Source of the DNA: Salmonirosea aquatica
Lineage (GTDB): Bacteria; Bacteroidota; Bacteroidia; Cytophagales; Spirosomataceae
Reading direction: 5' to 3'
Length of the DNA stretch: 64,000 bases
Assembly (NCBI RefSeq): GCF_009296315.1
Contig: NZ_WHLY01000002.1
Location: forward strand, 806,001 to 870,000
Positions within the stretch are counted from its first letter, which is position 1; every line of letters starts with the position of its first letter. This document shows, in pieces, positions 1-7,746 of this stretch. Under the pieces are notes generated by a model. That model was given only the letters and a program-made list of their open reading frames with translations. It was not told the origin of the DNA and did not search any database. The translations under genes and the position numbers were made by a program.

Positions 1-250
1 TATGGCCACCAACCGCCCGGAAGCTCGCTATGCCTTCCCATTGCAAGCAGATCGACCCATCCGAACCCGTCCCACTTCGCGCCATGACGCCTCGCCTATG
101 AATAGCGGTTTGTTCCATGGACGGAAACGTGATCGCTGACCGGACAATATGAATGTCCGGGATAGAATTACCGTTTTCCGGTAAGGAAATCAATTCGGGG
201 AGTAGGATATCGGAAGCAATGGTCAGCTCGAAAGCACGGTACAAGGGCAT
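1..250 (-). CDS. HprK-like kinase of a RiPP cluster, N-terminal part
   Basis: The frame is open from an ATG at 250-248 to the window edge, so only about 83 N-terminal residues are visible. It begins MPLYRAFELTIASDILLPEL and later reads WEGIASFRAVGG, a layout I recognise from HPr-kinase-like proteins encoded beside lasso-peptide B1/B2 genes, where such enzymes phosphorylate the peptide or have an unknown tailoring role. The P-loop that would confirm kinase activity lies outside the window. The start is 18 bp after the stop of the B2-like gene on the same strand, so the three genes 1007 to 1 probably form one operon. The family assignment rests on N-terminal similarity and context only. Confidence 0.6.
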   Translation of the reverse strand, partial: MPLYRAFELTIASDILLPELISLPENGNSIPDIHIVRSAITFPSMEQTAIHRRGVMARSGTGSDGSICLQWEGIASFRAVGGH

Positions 251-268
251 AATTCCTTTTCTTGGTAA

Positions 269-694
269 TTACTGCCATACCCAAATGGGCCGGTAGTTTG
301 TTTCTTCAGGCCAAGCGCCAATGACAATATGCCCATCCTTCTCGACCCAGGCATGGGCCTCGAATCCTTGGGGGGCCGCTGTCTGCACGCCAATGTGTAA
401 TGGCATATCCGGATCACACCGAAGGATATATTTTAAAGCCAGGGCCTGGGGTAGGCAGGTCAATGCAAAGGGTAATCTAAACGCTGCCGTCTGCACGGCC
501 CACGCCGCATCGGCTATGTATTGTTTTGGATAAACACCCGCTTGCCGTACCCGTAGGGTATATGCGTAGGCTTTTTTGAACTGGTTAAAAGAAAGGAACC
601 GCAGGCTCGCTTTAATAACGAGTAGAACTACCATGGCTTTCCCCAGTAAGAGCCACTGCCTGCTGCTGAGTTTTCGTATCTTGTTCCAGTCCAT
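269..694 (-). CDS. Lasso peptide biosynthesis B2-type transglutaminase-like protease
   Basis: A 141-residue protein of the transglutaminase-like cysteine protease family that removes leader peptides in lasso-peptide pathways. The C-terminal half carries the expected catalytic pattern: a Cys in FALTCLPQALAL (about residue 79), a His in GFEAHAWVEKDGH (about residue 113) and the downstream IVIGAWPE segment that normally ends the domain. A hydrophobic stretch near residues 15-35 could be a membrane segment. It follows the PqqD-like gene after 28 bp and precedes the kinase-like gene. In lasso systems B1 (PqqD-like) binds the leader and hands it to B2, which fits this order. The precursor and the asparagine-synthetase-like cyclase are not in the window, so lasso topology is inferred, not shown. 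Confidence 0.82.
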   Translation of the reverse strand: MDWNKIRKLSSRQWLLLGKAMVVLLVIKASLRFLSFNQFKKAYAYTLRVRQAGVYPKQYIADAAWAVQTAAFRLPFALTCLPQALALKYILRCDPDMPLHIGVQTAAPQGFEAHAWVEKDGHIVIGAWPEETNYRPIWVWQ

Positions 695-722
695 GTTCTA
701 CCAGCTCACTCATTCGGCTGCG

Positions 723-1007
723 TTAGGCTTCATCGACTACTAATTTTTCACGTAGCAGTTCATCAAGCAACGCCGCTATATCCTCCTCGCAGTTTACGCG
801 GTCAACTTCGTATTCATTCATTACCAGCTCGCAAAGTTCGTCAAAGGATTTCGGGCCGCTTTCAAGGGCGCTCCATACTAAAGCACCTACTTCACTCAAA
901 CCGTAGTACATACCTTTGTCGTGGTTCAGGATAACTACCTCATCGGCCATATTTGATGACACCTGCGCGGTAGATAAGCTGAATTTTTTATTGCTCAATT
1001 CATTCAT
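723..1007 (-). CDS. PqqD family peptide-recognition protein (B1/RRE)
   Basis: A 94-residue protein of the PqqD family, the RiPP precursor recognition element that binds leader peptides and delivers them to modifying enzymes. Visible family features are the N-terminal beta strand pair with DEVVILNHDKGMYYGLSEVG, then the helical part ALVWSALESG and a C-terminal acidic winged-helix-like segment ending LLREKLVVDEA. It is the first gene of the leftward RiPP operon. The 110 bp in front of it contain a promoter-like sequence but no reading frame that could encode a precursor peptide, so the precursor must lie beyond the left edge or elsewhere. Confidence 0.85.
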   Translation of the reverse strand: MNELSNKKFSLSTAQVSSNMADEVVILNHDKGMYYGLSEVGALVWSALESGPKSFDELCELVMNEYEVDRVNCEEDIAALLDELLREKLVVDEA

Positions 1008-1056
1008 GCAATGGAAATTGTTATGCTTGTGGGGTAGGTGGTGTTGAAATTATTCA

Positions 1057-1091
1057 CAAAAATAATAAATATACCTCCCGTTGGAGTCAAG
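1057..1091 (-). promoter_or_regulatory. Candidate promoter of the RiPP operon
   Basis: On the minus strand TATTTTTG (1064-1057) matches the Bacteroidota -7 box TAnnTTTG, and CTTG (1091-1088) about 23 bp upstream could be the -33 box. It sits about 50 bp in front of the PqqD-like start codon, between that gene and the convergent-free end of the aldehyde dehydrogenase gene. The prediction rests on consensus match only. Confidence 0.4.
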
Positions 1092-1117
1092 CTTTCACTT
1101 ATTTACCGAAAATCACC

Positions 1118-2644
1118 CTATAATTCAAACGTAATCCCTTGGGCCAACGGCAGAGAATGCCCGAAATTGATCGTATTGGTCTGTCGGCGCATATAGGTTT
1201 TCCAGGCATCCGATCCCGATTCGCGTCCCCCGCCGGTTTCTTTTTCGCCCCCGAATGCTCCTCCGATTTCGGCCCCCGAGGTACCTATGTTGACATTTGC
1301 GATGCCGCAGTCACTACCCGCTGCCGACAAAAATCGTTCGGCTTCCCGCATGTTGAGAGTAAAGATGGCCGATGAAAGTCCTTGGGGTACCCCGTTCTGT
1401 AAGGCGATTGCCTCTTCCAGCGTGGCATATTTGATCAAATACAGAATGGGAGCGAAAGTTTCCCGCTGCACGATATCCCAGTGATTCTCCACCTCAGCTA
1501 CACAGGGTCGAACATAACAACCTGACTCGTATCCGGATCCTGTCAGGGTACCCGGCTCAATAACAAAGGTACCCCCCTGGGCTTTGATAGTTTCTAATGC
1601 GGCCTGATAGTCGTCTACGGCCTGTTGGTCAATGAGGGGCCCTACGTGGTGGGTCGCTTCCATGGGATCACCAATCCGGAGCTGAGTATAAGCTTTTTGA
1701 AGCCGTTGCTTCAAATCCTCGTAGATTTTTTCGTGTACAATAAGCCTGCGCGTACTCGTGCAACGCTGACCAGCCGTACCTACTGCCCCGAACACGATGG
1801 CGGGAACAGCTACGGCAAGGTCGGCCTCGGGGGTAATGATAATGGCATTGTTCCCTCCGAGTTCCAGCAGACAGCGGCCTAGCCGCCGCCCGGTTGCTTC
1901 GGCTACGGCCTTTCCCATGCGGGTACTTCCTGTAGCCGAAACCAACGCCACCCGCGCATCACTGGCAATCCATTCCCCAGGTTCACGACCACCCAACACC
2001 AGGCAGGATACGCCTTCGGGAACTTCATTGTTTCGCAGTACCTCCCGGATAATATTCTGACACGCGATACCCGTCAATGGGGTCTTCTCCGAAGGTTTCC
2101 ACACGCATACATCCCCACAAACCCAGGCAATCATGGCATTCCACGACCAGACAGCCACAGGAAAGTTGAAGGCGGAAATAATACCTACCACGCCCAGTGG
2201 GTGCCACTGTTCGTACATACGGTGGTCGGGGCGCTCGCTTTGCATGGTAAGACCGTACAACTGGCGCGAAAGACCAACAGCAAAATCACAGATGTCAATG
2301 ATTTCCTGTACTTCACCCAGCCCCTCCTGTAGGCTCTTGCCCATTTCATAACTGACCAATTGGCCGAGAGCTTGTTTATGCTGCCGGAATTGCTGGCCCA
2401 TCTGGCGCACTATATCACCCCGAAGAGGTGCGGGTTTCAAGCGCCATACTTCAAAAGCGACCTGAGCCTGCCGGATCACCGCATCGTAGTCCTCGCGGCT
2501 GGCTACCTGCGTATTTGCAATACAGTGTCCGTCGACTGGCGAATAGGATTCGAGAACCTTTCCATGTCCTGCCCACTGATTTTGTCCGGTACTTACCCCA
2601 GGGTTGTCCGCTTGTATGGTAAGTTCTCTAAGAAATTCTTTCAT
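1118..2644 (-). CDS. L-aminoadipate-semialdehyde dehydrogenase (ALDH7/antiquitin-like)
   Basis: A 508-residue NAD(P)-dependent aldehyde dehydrogenase. The nucleophile Cys lies in GTAGQRCTSTRR and the general base Glu in CLLELGGNNA, the GGNN form being typical of the ALDH7/antiquitin branch, which oxidises alpha-aminoadipate semialdehyde (in equilibrium with piperideine-6-carboxylate) to alpha-aminoadipate. The adjacent upstream gene, 28 bp away on the same strand, is a saccharopine dehydrogenase whose product is exactly this semialdehyde, so the pair forms the lower part of lysine degradation. Length matches the family. Substrate is inferred from subfamily motifs and neighbour; no lysine-ketoglutarate reductase gene is seen nearby. 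Confidence 0.88.
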   Translation of the reverse strand: MKEFLRELTIQADNPGVSTGQNQWAGHGKVLESYSPVDGHCIANTQVASREDYDAVIRQAQVAFEVWRLKPAPLRGDIVRQMGQQFRQHKQALGQLVSYEMGKSLQEGLGEVQEIIDICDFAVGLSRQLYGLTMQSERPDHRMYEQWHPLGVVGIISAFNFPVAVWSWNAMIAWVCGDVCVWKPSEKTPLTGIACQNIIREVLRNNEVPEGVSCLVLGGREPGEWIASDARVALVSATGSTRMGKAVAEATGRRLGRCLLELGGNNAIIITPEADLAVAVPAIVFGAVGTAGQRCTSTRRLIVHEKIYEDLKQRLQKAYTQLRIGDPMEATHHVGPLIDQQAVDDYQAALETIKAQGGTFVIEPGTLTGSGYESGCYVRPCVAEVENHWDIVQRETFAPILYLIKYATLEEAIALQNGVPQGLSSAIFTLNMREAERFLSAAGSDCGIANVNIGTSGAEIGGAFGGEKETGGGRESGSDAWKTYMRRQTNTINFGHSLPLAQGITFEL

Positions 2645-2672
2645 CTTGTTTCAATTGGGACCTGATGGTTCA

Positions 2673-3734
2673 TCAACCCTGAGTATGGTAGAACGATCCA
2701 TTCGTCGTATCCAGAAATTTATCCAGGGGTATGTCCTCCTGACGAATAAAACCGCGCTGGGGTAAACTGCCAGCAGCTACCATCTCCACCACTGCCGCAA
2801 TGGATGCGGCGGTGGTCCATGAAATAGCCCGCCAGTGTTGACCGTCGATTTGAATGGGATGGTAGGCGCGGTAGAATTCCTCACGTTCCAGGTGATTCCC
2901 CTTCCAGCCTTCCACCACCGCATACACATACACGACGTCCTCTTGTACAGGCGGCTTGGCCTCGGTCAGAATTTGCTCAATGAGTTCCCGCTTATTTTTC
3001 AGGATCAATTCATATAGCATGAATCGCATCAGACTGGCATGACCGGGATAACGAATGGTTTTGTAATTGAGTGTATCGACTCTTCCCTCGTACGTTTCGC
3101 ACATGGTACCCAGTCCTCCTGAGGTTGTAAAGGCTTCAAACTCCTGTCCTTCGATGTTGATCACTTCGATGCCATCCAGCGAAGAAACCGTTTTGCGGGT
3201 ACCATTATGGATTACTTCCGCGTCATTGATGTACTCATTGATTACCCCCGCCGGCGACCAGGTAAACGAGTAGCCCATCAGGCCGTTCGGGTAGCGCGGC
3301 AGGGCCCCTACCCGAAGTTCAATGTCACGTAGTTTGGTAAACTTTCCCGCCAGGTCAGCTCCCACAATGCCGATGAAACCGGGTGCCAGGCCACACTGCG
3401 GAGCCATGACTCCCTGGCTGTCACGGGCCATTTCCCGGATAGCGGCTGTGGTAGGTACATCTTCGGTTAGGTCAAAATAGTGAATACCTAATTCGTAAGC
3501 CGTTGTGGCAATGGGAAGATTGAGATTATACGGCATACACGAGACGACCGCATCATAGCCTTCCATATTTGCCCGAAGTTCGGATAAATGGGTCACATCG
3601 GCTGTTAGAACGGGAAAGTCCAAGGTCACACCGGGTAGATGCTTGTCCATCCCCGTAACCTCGAACTGCTTGCTGAGCAGGGTACCTACCAGCAAACCAA
3701 CTTTTCCCATTCCGATTACCAAAATTTTTTTCAT
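2673..3734 (-). CDS. Saccharopine dehydrogenase (glutamate-forming type)
   Basis: A 353-residue protein starting MKKILVIGMGKVGLLVG, whose GMGKVG is the Rossmann dinucleotide loop. The internal segment CGLAPGFIGIVGADLAGKF is the characteristic LYS9-like motif of saccharopine dehydrogenases that split saccharopine into glutamate and aminoadipate semialdehyde. The reading frame extends 33 codons further upstream, but that stretch lacks family similarity and the Rossmann fold begins directly at the ATG at 3734, so that start is chosen. It is first in a two-gene operon with the ALDH7-like gene, consistent with lysine catabolism. Confidence 0.87.
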   Translation of the reverse strand: MKKILVIGMGKVGLLVGTLLSKQFEVTGMDKHLPGVTLDFPVLTADVTHLSELRANMEGYDAVVSCMPYNLNLPIATTAYELGIHYFDLTEDVPTTAAIREMARDSQGVMAPQCGLAPGFIGIVGADLAGKFTKLRDIELRVGALPRYPNGLMGYSFTWSPAGVINEYINDAEVIHNGTRKTVSSLDGIEVINIEGQEFEAFTTSGGLGTMCETYEGRVDTLNYKTIRYPGHASLMRFMLYELILKNKRELIEQILTEAKPPVQEDVVYVYAVVEGWKGNHLEREEFYRAYHPIQIDGQHWRAISWTTAASIAAVVEMVAAGSLPQRGFIRQEDIPLDKFLDTTNGSFYHTQG

Positions 3735-3887
3735 ACCATATTCAACAATAGGGAGCGTGTCGACGATTCTTGACTGATTCGGGCCAGGCACGTTGACCGC
3801 CCCTGGATTAGCAAATATAGTTTTTTGTAGCATACAATAAAAAAGACAGAACCCAGCGGCTGTAACCGTTGCCTGAGCTATCTTACC

Positions 3888-3927
3888 AAAAATCCCCTGC
3901 GCCGCTGATTGGCTGCGCAGGGGATTT
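3888..3927 (-). terminator. Hairpin terminator after the TPR lipoprotein gene
   Basis: Arms AAATCCCCTGCGC (3890-3902) and GCGCAGGGGATTT (3915-3927) pair perfectly over 13 bp with a 12-base loop. On the minus strand the stem is followed by a short T-run. It lies 30 bp beyond the stop of the gene at 3958 and separates the DUF4331/TPR operon from the lysine genes. Confidence 0.8.
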
Positions 3928-3957
3928 CTTAAAACTTTTTGCCTAGTCTGCCTTAGT

Positions 3958-5307
3958 TTACAGAACAGTGAGCGGATTCACTTTTTTAGCTTCGGAAATT
4001 AGTTTTTTGCTTTCGTCCACATTGCCCATTGCCAGCGCAATCTGACTAGCCTGTTGTAGTAGTTCGGGATCTTTGCTTCCCGTGCGCATGGCGGTCTTGA
4101 TGTACTCCTGGGCTTTCTTCATATTATTCTGCTGGAAGGCTACCGTCGCTAATGCATGATTCACATCAATGTTATTTGGACGCCTGGCGAATTCCTTTTG
4201 TCCGTAAAAAGCGGCCGAATCCAGTTGCCCCGTCTTGGTATACAGTTTGCATAGTTCCAGATCAACAGCATGACCCGACTGAGCATCTTCGTCCAGCATG
4301 GTCACTACCTCCGCATACTTTTCAGCAGCTTTTTCCTTGTTTCCCTGTAAGGCATAAATTTCGGCCATTTGCTCGTGGAATGAAAACTCTGGCAGAATGG
4401 CTGTGGCCTTGTTCAGGGTAGTCAGTGCCTTGTCATATTGTTTTCGCAAGGTCTGCACTTTTGCCTGACCGCCCATTGCAAAAGCATAGCTGGGACGAAC
4501 GGCCAGAATCTCGGCGTACTCATTCTCCGCCTTGTCAAGCTGTCCGGTCACGATATATAAATGCGCCAGTGTGTTCTTACTCCAGCAGTAAGGTTCCGAG
4601 CCAGGGAGTCCCGCCTGTACGGCAAGCTTCATGGCTTCTATCGAGCTGGGGTAGTTTCCGTAAATCTCCCGCAGGTACGAGGCCCGCGAATATGATTCGA
4701 GGGAAGGCTTGAGCGCCTGCATCTTATCCGATACTGCCACAGCTTCTTCGTAATCGCCCAATTCTACATTGGCATCCACCAGAACACCATATACATAGGC
4801 ATTGTTGGGATTGATCTTCCGGGCTTGTTCGGCTAGTTGGCGCGCTTCGGAAAACTGGTGCTGCGACATTTTTACGGACGCCTTAAAGGTGGTTGCCTCA
4901 AAATTCCGAGGATCGATGCTGAGCACCCCATCCAGAATTTTCAACACCGCCGGATAATAGTACGGGTGTTCTCCGGTGATGCGGGCCTCGGCCATGTAGA
5001 TGGTAGCAAGTTGCAAACGGGGTTTCACTTCGCCGGGATTTTTGGCGATTATCTGCTTCAGCTCATCCACCTTTGCCACAGTCTTGGGCCATTCTACCGC
5101 CGTAGCCAGCTCACCCTTGCGTTGAAAAAGGGGAGGGATTTCCATTGAAGTTGTAGAAGATGCCGAACCCTCATCCGACTTACCTGTGTCTTTACAAGCC
5201 ACCAGTACGCTAATTAAAAGTAGAACTACCCCTATTCGGCCGGGTACCCCTCTGAATTTAGTAAGATGCATTGCCATCATTGAACTGATTTTTATTCTGT
5301 TATCCAT
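3958..5307 (-). CDS. TPR-repeat lipoprotein
   Basis: A 449-residue protein with a hydrophobic N-terminal segment ending in the lipobox LVAC (Cys about residue 38), followed by a Ser/Asp-rich linker and then tetratricopeptide repeats covering about residues 75-445 (recurring patterns such as A..Y...G....A and NPNNAYVYGVLVDANVELGDYEEAV). Such proteins are protein-binding scaffolds on the periplasmic face or the cell surface. It is the last gene of a minus-strand series after two DUF4331 genes, 112 bp downstream of the nearer one. The exact start is uncertain because several ATG codons precede the signal sequence. No enzymatic function is suggested by the sequence. Confidence 0.85.
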   Translation of the reverse strand: MDNRIKISSMMAMHLTKFRGVPGRIGVVLLLISVLVACKDTGKSDEGSASSTTSMEIPPLFQRKGELATAVEWPKTVAKVDELKQIIAKNPGEVKPRLQLATIYMAEARITGEHPYYYPAVLKILDGVLSIDPRNFEATTFKASVKMSQHQFSEARQLAEQARKINPNNAYVYGVLVDANVELGDYEEAVAVSDKMQALKPSLESYSRASYLREIYGNYPSSIEAMKLAVQAGLPGSEPYCWSKNTLAHLYIVTGQLDKAENEYAEILAVRPSYAFAMGGQAKVQTLRKQYDKALTTLNKATAILPEFSFHEQMAEIYALQGNKEKAAEKYAEVVTMLDEDAQSGHAVDLELCKLYTKTGQLDSAAFYGQKEFARRPNNIDVNHALATVAFQQNNMKKAQEYIKTAMRTGSKDPELLQQASQIALAMGNVDESKKLISEAKKVNPLTVL

Positions 5308-5419
5308 GAATTGCCGGAGAGGAATAGACGGATACCAAAGGTTTTCCGATGTGCCTATTCATCTCCGGCTAATCTAATTGTACTCAGGTACCTTGAGGTA
5401 CCCGAATTTATTTATTCTG

Positions 5420-7720
5420 TTACTGACGAAGCAACTTAATGGTCCGGCTATCGGTAGGAGTAGACACTTTTATGAAGTAAATACCAGGTTGACGGCCGAG
5501 CTTCATACTGCGCTGCTCCACATCACCCGTAGCCTGGAAAGTCTGCTGGGTCATGATCTGGCCCTGGCTGTTAGCCAGCCCCATCTGCATGGTTTGCCCG
5601 GCTACCCCTTTCACTTCTACGGTTACCCGATCGTTCGTAGTAGGATTCCCCAATACAGTCACCGAGAAAGGCGAGACTTTTTCGGGAGATTCGTAAGCGA
5701 TACGAGCCTGGCTGCACTGCTTACGAAAATCATATTGCATAGAAACTTCCGAACCGGGATCGCCTACGTAACGGGCTTTGATATTCAGTACGCCGCTACT
5801 GTTATTATCCCAGAATAATTCCTGCTCGACACGCTGGCGGGGATTGGTTGTCCAGGGCGTTACACCGGCAGCTGAATACTCGACGGTACGTCCCGCGGCA
5901 GCATTATCAGTTGCAAACTCAATGTCTCCATTGGTACAAGCAAACCGTAGCACTTTAACAGCGAATGCAGTACTGGGGGGCGTAGGTACGTCTATTTTTT
6001 TACCTTCGTAGCTTGGGCCACGGAAACCTCTCCAGGGATTCTGTTCGTAGGGGAAAACGGCCTTCAACGTAGTGTCGTTCTTTACGGGACCCGCTTTGAA
6101 ACCGAGTACATTCCCTAATTGGGCGGTTACGGGATTTCCACCTACTGTGTAGTCGTCGTACCAGAGTCCAATTGCGGCCAACACGACGCCACCTACTGCC
6201 TGCAATTCGATGGTAGTTACGTCATCCTCCAGACGGCGTCCGTTGGGAAAGCCATCCATGTTAGGAATAAACTGCAAATCCTTGGTAGCATTGTACATCG
6301 GGTCGGTAAGGCCCAGCGCAGCGGCCTGCACCAAACCCAGTGAGCTGAATTTGGGATCATTCCGCGGCGTAGCAGGTACCGCCATATTCAACCGCAACCA
6401 GTCGCCCAGTGAAGGGAGGAAGTTATTGATGAATGGCTTACCGGCTGCCAGTGGATTGCCTGCCGGCTTACCTGTTGCCAGCTGGTAAGGAGGTATGTTA
6501 GGTACCCCCGTATAAAAGATTGGCAGCAAATCCACCGCCCGAGGACTCTTGTTGTCAGGTAGCAGGATACCTCCAAAATTGGCTTCGGAGAGCGCCGTTC
6601 CATCCAATGCCGCGTTTCCTTTCAAAGGGAAAAGGCCGGGCTTGCCGTTACGGAAGTCGAATGTTCCTAGCGACTTGGTCTGAATACGCAAGGGAGCAAG
6701 ACCTGGCACAGCTCCACCGAACTGGGAATCATCCATATACAGTGCCAGCTCGGGATTCGAGAAGTACTGAGCAAACTGCAAATCGTTGGTAGGTAGCGTC
6801 GCATTCCAGCGGTCTTTCATGCCGATGGGAATGATGGCTTCATTAGTCAGGGGCATGCCTAGCCGCGATACTTGCTTCCATCCTCCATCGTAGCCCACAT
6901 CACCACCATTATAAAGTGTTTTGATCATTTGGCGGCTGGCTGAGGCGTACACACCAATCACATAATTAGCGTCCAGAATATTCCTGGCTTCGGCCAACGA
7001 CTTATGATCTTTTTGCAAAGTCGATACAGGTACCTCGATTACGATAGAATGGCAGTTGAATTTGGCCACGGCATCACGGGGATTATCAGCTCTAACTGCT
7101 CCTAAATCAAAAATGCCCAGATCCACGAAGAACGGATCGTCCACGGGACCGGCGAACACCTTCTCGCCCGTACTGGCCGTCATGATCGATTTCTCGACCA
7201 ATTGATTATAATTGGCAGCCCCCAGGCCAACCGTCTTGTTCTCGATGGAACGGGGACCGATATTCGGCGGAGGTACAATCCCATTGGAGATAATCATCTG
7301 AAAGGTACGTCCGCCATCCATGCTGCGTTCGCAGGTATAGGTAGTTTTCAGGTTTTCCTTACCCAAACGGATATTGAAAAAGGTGGTAGGATCCTGATTT
7401 TCCTGCTTAAACATAAACCGGTAGATGATGTCCCCACCAGGGGTACCTGCGTTATTATCTACGTGAATTTCGTACCGGACATGCTCACCGAAAGAGTACC
7501 AGTTAGGGCCACCAGCCGGGTGCTCAAACGGAATATAATTGGCAATTAGCACGATATTATCTGGATTCGCAGGGCTTTTGAAGGCATACACGTCGGTATT
7601 GTCGGCCAACGGGTCATTGGAAATAAGGGGCGCTTCCCGGTGCGAAGAGGCAACCGCTGACGAGGGCTGAAGAACGACCAGCGCCAGAAGCCCCACTATA
7701 TAATATAAGAGATTTTTCAT
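5420..7720 (-). CDS. DUF4331 secreted protein with T9SS sorting domain
   Basis: A 766-residue exported protein. The chosen ATG at 7720 begins MKNLLYYIVGLLALVVLQ, a clear signal peptide; the longer frame adds 22 residues without it. The mature part opens SSHREAPLISNDPLADNTDVYAF, the hallmark of DUF4331, which fills about residues 25-610. After a linker with a beta-rich module, the last 80 residues (from about SPFSVTVLGNP to GIYFIKVSTPTDSRTIKLLRQ) form a typical Por secretion-system C-terminal sorting domain, so the protein is expected to leave the cell through the type IX system. Function of DUF4331 is unknown. A shorter paralogue lies 26 bp upstream on the same strand and a TPR lipoprotein lies downstream. 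Confidence 0.9.
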   Translation of the reverse strand: MKNLLYYIVGLLALVVLQPSSAVASSHREAPLISNDPLADNTDVYAFKSPANPDNIVLIANYIPFEHPAGGPNWYSFGEHVRYEIHVDNNAGTPGGDIIYRFMFKQENQDPTTFFNIRLGKENLKTTYTCERSMDGGRTFQMIISNGIVPPPNIGPRSIENKTVGLGAANYNQLVEKSIMTASTGEKVFAGPVDDPFFVDLGIFDLGAVRADNPRDAVAKFNCHSIVIEVPVSTLQKDHKSLAEARNILDANYVIGVYASASRQMIKTLYNGGDVGYDGGWKQVSRLGMPLTNEAIIPIGMKDRWNATLPTNDLQFAQYFSNPELALYMDDSQFGGAVPGLAPLRIQTKSLGTFDFRNGKPGLFPLKGNAALDGTALSEANFGGILLPDNKSPRAVDLLPIFYTGVPNIPPYQLATGKPAGNPLAAGKPFINNFLPSLGDWLRLNMAVPATPRNDPKFSSLGLVQAAALGLTDPMYNATKDLQFIPNMDGFPNGRRLEDDVTTIELQAVGGVVLAAIGLWYDDYTVGGNPVTAQLGNVLGFKAGPVKNDTTLKAVFPYEQNPWRGFRGPSYEGKKIDVPTPPSTAFAVKVLRFACTNGDIEFATDNAAAGRTVEYSAAGVTPWTTNPRQRVEQELFWDNNSSGVLNIKARYVGDPGSEVSMQYDFRKQCSQARIAYESPEKVSPFSVTVLGNPTTNDRVTVEVKGVAGQTMQMGLANSQGQIMTQQTFQATGDVEQRSMKLGRQPGIYFIKVSTPTDSRTIKLLRQ

Positions 7721-7746
7721 AGTTCTCAATTTTGTAAGAGTGAATA

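Noticed and set aside
1008-1117. Possible RiPP precursor gene in front of the PqqD-like gene
   Set aside because: No start codon with an open frame of useful length on either strand; only a promoter-like sequence was found.
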